From: Heloderma charlesbogerti
Taxonomy: Eukaryota; Chordata; Lepidosauria; Squamata; Helodermatidae
Length of the DNA stretch: 64,000 nucleotides
Direction: 5' to 3'
Assembly: GCA_026122225.1 (NCBI GenBank)
Contig: JANEZZ010000728.1
Span: 2,790,001-2,854,000, forward strand
Part shown: positions 55,461 to 64,000 of the stretch, in pieces
How positions within the stretch are numbered: the stretch's first letter is position 1
Layout: every line of letters starts with the position of its first letter
Notes under the pieces: generated by a model
Told to the model about the DNA's origin: nothing
Database searches by the model: none
What the model saw: only the letters and a program-made list of their open reading frames with translations
Position numbers and translations under genes: made by a program

Positions 55461-57084
55461 AGTTACAGTGGCCCCCTCTACTTTGGCCCTGCCCACTTCT
55501 TGTATGCAGCCCCTCCAACATGCTTTCCTGGAGCCAATGTGGCTTTAGCTGTGTTGCCATATGTTGTCGCTTATATGCAAGTCTTGTAGTGCTTGGGTAA
55601 ACATTTTGCATAGTGTGTGTCTGGTGGGGCAGGGCTGGGGGAGGGGAGGAATAAATCTTGCGGGCTCCATTTTTTACTTACATGGAGTGTACATATCATG
55701 TATGTCAGCAGTTACATACAGATGCCTTTCATGTGTGGTGCTTCATAATCTGACCATAAGGCACTGTTATTGTTATGTCAATCAGGTAAATTGTGTGGCG
55801 TTTGTGTAATATGGAATTCTGTGTGTGTATGGAAGATGCCAGAGATGAACCACACTGAAATTGGTTTTGGACTTGCAACTGAATTGCAATTGGGTGCCCT
55901 ATTGGAGCAAATCAAACAGCTTTAGTAGGAATTTGCATTACCTCAACAGGAATCCCATGAGAGGATCTGAATCTAATGGCCCATTAGCAAACATCTAGTT
56001 CCAATAGTGGGATGTTCTAAATGAAGTTGGTGCTGCTTTGGTCTCTGAGACTATGGGGATTACAACTTTAATGGATTATATGTAATGTACAAATGTGTAA
56101 TTTATACATGTGAATATCGTTGGGGGGGGCACCAACAGAAGAATTTGCATGATAGAAAAGTAAGTTATAAACAATACTATTTAATTTTTTAACTGAAAGC
56201 ATTTGATGGCTCAACAATTGCATATTTTTCATACCTACTTCAAATTAAAATAGTATACTATATTATACTGAATGGATGCAAATTTTTTTTATGTCAAAGT
56301 GGATTATTAGCATTATTTTGCTTTTCATCCTGTCCATATATCACAAATAATTTAATGTAGGTTGGTGTAGTCGGTGGGCTAGTATGTTTTGTGGATTTAC
56401 TTGCAAGGTTGCATTTTAGAAAATTCTCTGCGCCTGTTTTTTGTGCATGCCAATACAAAAAGTTTTGCTGCTTTATGTTTTTATCTTGTACAATTTTTAG
56501 TTTTGTTTACTGTTCTAATTTGGTGATTTGGTGTTTTATATATTAGCCATTGAAGGTTGTTTTGCTGGGGTGGGAAGGTGGTTGCTGAATGATACAAATT
56601 ATTACATAAATAAAAAGTAAGGCATACAGGAGCTTTGTAATTAGTATGCGTTTTAGGCCTAGTATGTCTAGTAAATTGCACTGGAGGAAAGTTAAACAGA
56701 ACGATTTGTGGCTAAAGAATAGTTCAGTCAAGGGCAGAAGCAGCTGGTGGTAAACCATAGTGAGCCTTGTTGTGACCTTCTCACCTGCAACCTCATTAAG
56801 GTCTCCCAGGAAAACACAGCTGGAAACCCTTTGCCCTTTGGGTTGGCAGGCCCTGAAAATCTCACCAGGAGGTATTCTTTCTTTTGCAAAAATGTTGCAA
56901 ATGCCTCATGATGCTCAATTGAAGCAATTGTAGAGGGCTGAGAAATACTGGATAAGTGAAGCTTGGCAATTACCTAAACAGCTGTGCTGGATAATTCTTT
57001 ATTCCTGTAAGTTAAAGACATTTTTTGATCCTGTATGTATATGCTTTACACTAATTATATATCTGCCTCGAAGTTGCCATATTG

Positions 57085-57175
57085 TTTCACCATCAGCTCC
57101 AGCCAGTGGTCAGATAAGATGGGAATTGTAGTCCAACAACTTTTGGAGAGCCCCACATGGCATAGCCTGAAAGCG
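57085..57175. repeat. Partial hAT-like foldback, family A
   Basis: 'gggaattgtagtccaacaac' with 'ttttggagagccccaca' is the right arm of family A. The left arm is degraded. Confidence 0.5.
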
Positions 57176-57779
57176 TGTGGGCTGGGCTGGCAGGAAAAGG
57201 CAAAAGGGGTAAGTTAGTAGTACACTCTTTACAATGTAACAAGGACTTACAGGGAAATATCCACCAATGTCTGCAGAAAGGATTAAAGTCTTGGCAGACC
57301 CATTCGTCCCACAGAGAAAGTGGTAGAGTTCTGTTTGGACTAGCTAGAGCTTAAAATGCAGTTCCAAACATTTTACAACCTCTTTGGGGTGTTTCAAATG
57401 TTTATTTTTTTTTTTAGTAGAAGAATATATATTATATTACATGGTATGCATGCACTAAATCTGTAACATTTGAAATGGCTGCACTTTTGTTTTTGTCCGA
57501 AGTCCACAAATTATACCTTTAAAAACAAATAAGCTACGTGTTGTGTGTTCTCATATTTATTCTGGGAACATTCTGATTTTTAACTTTTCCTTCAGAAACA
57601 ACTTATGTTAAAACATTTGACAAAACACAAGTGGAGCCTTAATTTGCCATTTGTGTGGTTTCATCCCTTATTTTTGGGGTGGGGGAATTTTTGTTAACTG
57701 GCTACAGTGCTGTAAAACAAAATATACATAACCCCAAATATACTTAGAACATAAATACTTAAAAGTACATCTACCATCA

Positions 57780-57917
57780 ACCTTCCCCATCCTGGTGCCT
57801 CCCAGATGTTTTGGACTACAACTCTTAACATTCCTGAGCATTGGCCATGCTGGCTGGGGCTGATAGGAGTTGAAGTCCCAAATATCTCGAGGGCTCCAGG
57901 TTGGGGAAGGTTGTTTT
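57780..57917. mobile_element. hAT-like foldback MITE, family A
   Basis: 'caaccttccccatcctggtg' pairs with 'ccaggttggggaaggttg'. The inner arms 'ttttggactacaactctta' and 'taggagttgaagtccc' pair. A full-length but aged copy within intron 2. Confidence 0.75.
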
Positions 57918-60189
57918 TAACTTAAAAAAAGAAAAGATAATACATGGTTCCTTTTGATTCATCAGCTGTTTGTAATGGGCTCTCTCCAATGCTGAAGTTG
58001 ATCCAATGTTCAGCTAGAAATGCTGGTAAGAAGCATATTTGCTGTTTTGAACAAATAATAGCCATTACCTAAAGTTTATCATTCAATTGTTACCACTTCA
58101 TCCAAGGCCAGTGTTGTCGCCATTATTGACACTGACACATAGACACACACACATATGGCGTGGGAGATGGGTAGGGAGAAGAGGTAACACATAAAGCAGA
58201 GTATGCAAAGAGCAAACATTAACTGTGTGGATAAATGGCTGGAATACTTATCTCTTGTGCTTTTTGAAAATTTTCCACAAGTCTGCTTTTGCAAGCCAGG
58301 GACCTTGCTGTTATCTTCATATTGCCTTGCCAGGCAATCATTTATTGGGTATTTGGTTGGAGGCTGAAGGTGGAGTAGGGAGGTAAAGCTCCTTCTGGTT
58401 ATCTTATGATTTTGAAAACCCATTTCTGAAGAAATGTGGTTATACATATTTAATATGAAGCTTAGCTGGATATTCTCTTTATGTTCTTAGTATTTTACAC
58501 TTGTGAACATGTTGCTCACACAAAGTAATCCTTGGTGAATATTTCAAATGAAAAACACACACAAAACTTTGGGTATTTTTCTGTTTGAGTCTTCTTTAGT
58601 TGCCCACTCAGGGTTTTCCTAACATATTAGCAACCTAGCTTGTCTGAGGAAAGATGAAATGTTAAGTGCTGGACAGTGATGTAGGGGTAAATTTTGAAGT
58701 GCAGGCACTTACCGTGACAGTCCCAATAGCTATGCTTCCAAGGAGAGTCCAAAAATTCAGGCGTCTGTGTTGATCCATATCAGAACTTTTATAAAGCTGG
58801 TGGGTTTTCATTGCCCATTCAAGACCAAGCCACCGCAAAATACTTTGCATTACAACAGGGGTAGCTCACAAAAATATATTATTGCTGGGAAAATTCACCC
58901 CCCCACTACTGTGAAATGTGCAGCTATGCTTAGAGGGGATATGGAATTCTGGGGGGGGGGGCAGGTGACATCACCGTCACTGCTAATAAACAAGCACTGG
59001 TGCTACATTCTTATGAGCCCTGGCTCCTCTACACCACTGCTGCTGGGGCACTGACAATTTAAAACTTTTTTCATTTACTGCTATTCTCTTTAGAGCTGTG
59101 GATTTTAACCTTACTACTCTTGGGGATCTCTTCCCATGTTGGTTATGAAGGAATTCCTGCCTATCTGCCACAGAACCCCTGTGTGGTACAGAGTAGTTGG
59201 GGACATGTTTTATGGCTAACAAACTGAGTGCACGTGTTCGAATGGATTTGATGTTTTCCTGCAGTGGCACATAGTAGGGGTTATAGATTAATGGTGAACA
59301 TGCTGTTGATAACTGCAGGCAAGTTTCTTCCAAACTTTACCCCAGTTAAACATCTGAAGGACTCCAGGATTCTTAGGAACACATTTTCAATAATGGCCTT
59401 GATTGTATTAAGCAAGTATACTAAATACATTTGACTTGGTTAGGGGTACGGATTAGCTCCTGAAAAGCTGTCTAGCTTGATGGTCCATGCAATGCTTTTA
59501 CATCTTGAAATAAACCCCAGGCAACAGAGGGCAGAGACACAACTTGTGAGAAGAGAGAGTCTGCTACAGGCAACTGCTTCTTGAAAGCTGACTTGCAGAC
59601 ATTGATGATACTGCTATTTTGTGCGTGGAAAAAAACCCACACTAAAACAAAATCGATCCATATTGAATTTTACAGTATTTGTTTGTTTGCTCTCAAGATG
59701 GTACCCATGGTCTAAGGCTGTTGCAAGCATGCCAGCGAAAGTGTAGTTCGCAGGGCTCTCTCCTTGCTGATCTTGTAAATTGCATTGGAATGCCACATGG
59801 ATTGTGGAGGAAGGATTAGCTCACTGTTGGTGCACTGCTGTGCAGCTGGCTGATTGGCTGATTGACTGTTGGCCAAAGTACAAAACCATTTTTCTCCAGC
59901 TTCCTCCACTCTTCACCTAGAGGCTGTTTTAGTACAAGTGAAGCAACTGAAAGGGACAGAGGGGTAATCTGATTTACGTTGTCAACAGAGCAAAAAAGGA
60001 GAAATTTCTGTTGGAGGAGTGATCTGTATTGGCAGTTAATTGACTTATTTTCAGTGGAATGGGTGTCGTTGCATCAGAGAATGTGAATCCAAAGGACTGA
60101 TTTAGTGTGTTGTGAGTGACTCATCTCTACCTTGATCTGCCTTGTATTCAGTGTGTGGCTTTGGCTAAGTCATTTGTCTCTGGTCCACC

Positions 60190-60300
60190 ATTCTTTGGCA
60201 ACTGTGAACAGCCCAATGGCCTTGAGACGCTTACAAGCAGGGAATGAGGGCAATAGAGTTCCCTTGGTTGCCCCCAGCAACTAGTATTCAGTGTGAGAGA
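60190..60300 (+). repeat. Interspersed repeat family B, fragment
   Basis: 'acagcccaatggccttgaga', 'acaagcagggaatgagggca', 'cccccagcaactagtattca' follow the second half of family B as seen at 29580-29660. Confidence 0.45.
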
Positions 60301-61671
60301 GTATATGCATATGAGAGAGAAGGGCTGTATCCATGTGATCATCTCAGGCTTCAGTGTCTAAAATAGACATGTAATTTCTAGAAAATGTGTGGCTTGACCT
60401 GAATTCTGTGAGTTGTCTCACTTTCTTCTAGTGTCGTTTCTGTGTTTTGGTTTCTGCCCCTGATTTTTCATTGAAGCACAGTTCAGTTAGGTAGTCTAAT
60501 TGGTTTGGTTGATATCTGATGACCTTGATTCTGTGTGTGATGGTATTGCTTGGTGACGGAGAACTTAAGAGAGTAGGCAAAGGTTATACACCTTAGATGA
60601 ATAAAATGTTTTCTGTGGTCTCTGTCTCCTGACCTGCCAGGGGTGGATTAGAGTTGGTGGACTTCTACCACCCCAATTTTGGTGGGGACCAGCCACCACT
60701 GGTCATCGATGCTGCTGCATGTCTCTGGTTCCTGAAACATGTCTTCATGGCAAAATAAAAGTTCTGTGCTTCACAAGTGAGTGTATATATTTTTCCATTT
60801 TTTCTACACAGATTATATATAGTAAAACGTATGTGAAATGTGGCCTTCATAACTGTGATTTCTTGTCTTGGCTGCCTCGCATTTCCTACACACTGGTAGA
60901 GAAGGTCATGTGTACCATGGGAGAATGTAGAAAGTGGTCTTTAAGAGGTGCGTGCCCTTTGCTATGCTTCATACTTAGGGCTTTTTTTGCCTTCCTTTGA
61001 TAGGAAATGAGTGGGTGTGTAAAACTGGAGGAAGTGGAAGGCAACCATATGGCTGGAGCATACTGGCTTGTACTCACTGGTTAACCAGGTGAAAGAGTGT
61101 TAGTCATCTGTCCAAGTTTCTTCACTTGCCTCAGGCTATGATTAAATCAGGAATGCATGCCTAGTGTAACTGTAAAAGTGGAACTGGGACAAGGGAAGAT
61201 CTTATGTGGCAGATCATAACTGGTCTGATGTTAAATTGTGTTTTGGCCTGTGCTGTCTTGCCAAACGCAAGATGGTGAACAACCCTGTTGGTGTCTCTGG
61301 ATTACAGACAATGAAATGCAGTTGGCTAGTGCTATAGACTGGGATGTGGTGGATGACTTTCCCTACTGGTGGGCCCCCTTCTTTACATATGTTCCCCCAA
61401 AAAGGAATTTCTGATAGGCTCCACCAGTCAGGATGATCCTCCTGATACAACCTAGTCTGTCCAGCTGCTTGGCGTGTTTCTGAGCCCTGTTTCCAAAGAT
61501 CCGTCCCTTCAGCCCAGCTCTAGGAAAAAAAGAAAAGAAAGGCAATTTGGATTTTCTTGCCCAAAGCCCAGAAACACAGAACTTAACAAAACGTTGCGCA
61601 AATTCTAAAAACAGAAGGGGTAGCTTTGCAACTGTACAGCCCTTCATGTGGGAAAGAGTTTGTTTACTTAA

Positions 61672-62457
61672 TTACATTTATATTCTGCCTTTTTTCTCCT
61701 TAAGGAACCAAGGCTGTGTACACAATCCTATCCATTTTATCCTCACAACAATAACCCTGTGAGGTAGATTGGGCTGAGAGTCTGTGACTGGCCCAAAGTC
61801 ACTCAGTGAGTTTTCATGGCCTAGTGGGGACTAGAACCTGGATCTCCCGACTCCCAGTCCAGCACTCTAGCCACTACACCACTAGGGATGGGCCGATTCC
61901 CTACCTGCCGCTCTGGTGGGGAATCCGCCCTTGAGGGGAGGTGATCCATCCCTCCTCCCAGAATCCTCTTTGGCTGGCTCTGCTTTGTGCCGATTCCGTA
62001 GAGCCGTCCGCTGGCTCCACAGCGCAAGCAGTACAGCTGCCATTGCCGTGCTGTATCTCTGGCTGAGGCTGACTCCGGACGCAAATAGCATCCGCTATGC
62101 CATTTGCGGCCGTAAAGACCTTAGTTTAAGCTAAATGCAGCCATTTACAGCTGCATTTAGCTTAATCTAAGAGTTTTACTGCCGCAAATGGCATAGCGGA
62201 TGCCATTTGTGTCTGGAGTCAGCCTCAGACAGCGATACGGCACGACAGTGGGGGCTGTATCGCTGGCTCTGTGGAGCTGGCCGGCGGCTCCGCAGAGTCG
62301 CCGTGAGGAGGATCCAGCTCCGCATGGGTCCAGAGGGAGGTGGAGGTGAGTAGTGGCATTCCACCGTGGACTCCGGAGGCTGGATTCTTTAGAATCTGGC
62401 CTCATTGGGGTCCGTGGCGGAATTCTCCACCATCCCTATACACCACATTGGCTCTCT
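61672..62457 (-). mobile_element. MIR/CORE-type tRNA SINE split by a hAT-like element
   Basis: Reverse SINE: 'acatttatattctgcctttt', 'tccattttatcctcacaaca', 'gattgggctgagagtctgtg', 'agaacctggatctcccgact', 'ctagccactacaccac' up to 61882. The last bases of the head ('attggctct') resume after 62446. The interior 61883-62438 is foreign (next entry). Confidence 0.88.
61883..62438. mobile_element. hAT-like foldback element with perfect 8-bp target duplication
   Basis: A 556-bp element starting TAGGGATGG and ending CCATCCCTA (inverted). TACACCAC is repeated on both sides (61875-61882 and 62439-62446). An 8-bp duplication and a (C/T)AGGGATG terminus are hallmarks of hAT transposons. The interior is a long foldback: 'gctatgccatttgcggc' (62095) pairs with 'gccgcaaatggcatagc' (62181), and 'agctaaatgcagc' with 'gctgcatttagct' at the centre. 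No transposase frame; it needs an autonomous partner. Confidence 0.9.
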
Positions 62458-64000
62458 GGGTTTAGTGAGACTTCCCTTTTAAACAGCGTAAATGTACAAA
62501 AGGACTTCATTTGGTGGGGAAAAGAAAAAAAGGAAACAAACAGAGAAAATCAACAAGCATATACACAGAGAATTCCAAATCAAATGAAGTCCATCTAACA
62601 AAGCTAGACATACTCGAGTAAAGTTTTAGTTTCCAGAGCATATATGCAGAGTTCATTGCAGAGAGGATGGTCTGTTTCCACATCCATAGTGGATGGTTTC
62701 CACTATATTGTAGATATAGTTTGCCACTATTTGGCTGTCATTTAAAAAGACCCTCTGAGTTGTTTTAAGGATTGATGAAATATTCTGTGTGTTTTGAGGT
62801 ATTAGGTGGTACTTAAAGGAATTTTTGTGAGGCACCATCTGGTCACTGATTCATTTTGTTAATATAAGAGACTGCAAGTCTGAAAACTTCCTTTGTGTGT
62901 GTGTCTATTTGTTGTTCCTTGAGCTTTTTGTGTGTGTTCAGATTGGTTCCTAGGTATTGCACTGAAATGATGCATCTGTGAAAGTCAAATAAAATAAGCC
63001 AGTGTTTGGTGTGATGAGTAGAGCAAGCCAGCAATTTTAGTTGCCTCTATATAAGACGGTAATCAAATGTATGCTTTTGGACATTGAACTCCTTCCCTTC
63101 CCTATTTCTTTCTCCCCCTCCCCCTCTTTAAGCTGTTATCATGCCAATAATTCTGTATGGGTAAGTCTTTTGAAAATCAGTACTAGGTATCCCTGTGTAA
63201 CTGTAGCCAGGACCTCAGCTGATTTTGATGTGTGTTGACAGAGGTATCTACCCAAGTAGGTTATACCTGTTTTTTGTTAAATTCAGGGGAATTTTTAAAT
63301 TACAAAACATATTTTGAGTGCTTTGCTCACTGGCACAGATTGAAGATGTGTTCATTCTTGTCCTCTAACACAATTTTTTTATTCTGCTCTGAAGTTAACA
63401 GGCTGTTCAGTTCTGGGACTACTTAAGGAGCTATGTGGATGATCATCAAGATATACTTGCATGGGAATGGTATTATGTCTGTAGTCCCAGTCAAGTAAAT
63501 GGCACTATACAAATCTATGTCCTGATCAAGTTAAACTAAGGGCCTAAGTAGAGATTTTGTTAATGATGTAGGGAACGGCTATGTCTGTTGTTGTTCTTTA
63601 TTCTAATATAAGCACAGGGCCCCCAATCTGAATGAAGACCCTAGTGTTGGCTTTAACCCTTTCCCCCCACTGTGGTCCTGATCCGGATTGGCCTCCCTAC
63701 ACCTGTAATTTAGAGTACCCAATATTGATTTGGCACAATAAATTGCAGGTACGGGCCTCTTGGAGGGGGGCCCTTTGCTTACACTAGAGTAAAAAACAAA
63801 ACAAAAGATGTAGCTGCTTTCTGTGTCTTTGATACAATGTTTGCTTTGGCCCTAAATCCTTTTGAAGCCAGTGGAACAATTTAACCACGATTAAGTTCAG
63901 CTGGATCGGGGTCATAATATTTTGGCTACTGAGTTTGTCTGAAAGGAGTGTTTTTAAATCCTCATGTCAAATCTGTGCACAGAAATGCATCCTAGGGGAG

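Overview
The window looks like nuclear DNA of a vertebrate, most likely a squamate reptile (lizard or snake). The repeats point that way: long L2-clade LINEs, CR1 LINE ends, L1 remnants, MIR/CORE-type tRNA SINEs, a second tRNA-derived SINE, solo LTRs and many palindromic DNA-transposon derivatives, mixed as is typical of squamates. There is no bacterial or plasmid-like gene organisation, and most longer open frames are retroelement remnants or chance frames. The species cannot be named from the sequence alone.

One host gene can be supported. At 39609-40285 on the + strand lie the first two coding exons of MAP4K4 (an STE20/GCK-type MAP kinase kinase kinase kinase). Exon 1 encodes the MANDSPAKSL start and exon 2 runs through the glycine-rich ATP loop of the kinase domain. 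A GC- and CpG-rich block (about 38590-39970) covers the presumed promoter, 5' UTR and exon 1. Intron 1 is short (554 bp). Intron 2 begins at 40286 and runs off the right edge, so it is at least 23.7 kb long. No later kinase exon was recognised.

Layout: 1-2740 holds the 5' part of an L2 LINE (- strand), cut by the window edge. 2840-13550 is intergenic and carries SINEs, MITEs, L2/CR1 tails and a ~280-bp tandem repeat. 14150-18000 is a cluster of DNA-transposon-like elements plus a solo LTR. 17976-20239 is a second, nearly open L2 (- strand) abutting an L1 remnant. 20683-25324 carries two further solo LTRs of the same family, L1 and LINE-ORF1-like remnants and a SINE. 25464-38010 is intergenic with MITEs, a possible retrocopy and old L2 fragments. 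38590-40285 is the MAP4K4 5' end. 40286-64000 is intron 2, with a nested L2/SINE complex at 43895-45730, an L1 end, CR1 debris and a hAT-like element inserted in a SINE near 62 kb.

I found no new enzymatic or defence system. The most informative signals are structural: a SINE split by a hAT-like element with a perfect 8-bp target duplication, a solo LTR with a perfect 5-bp duplication, several large foldback elements, and an L2 with an RT frame broken by only one visible frameshift.
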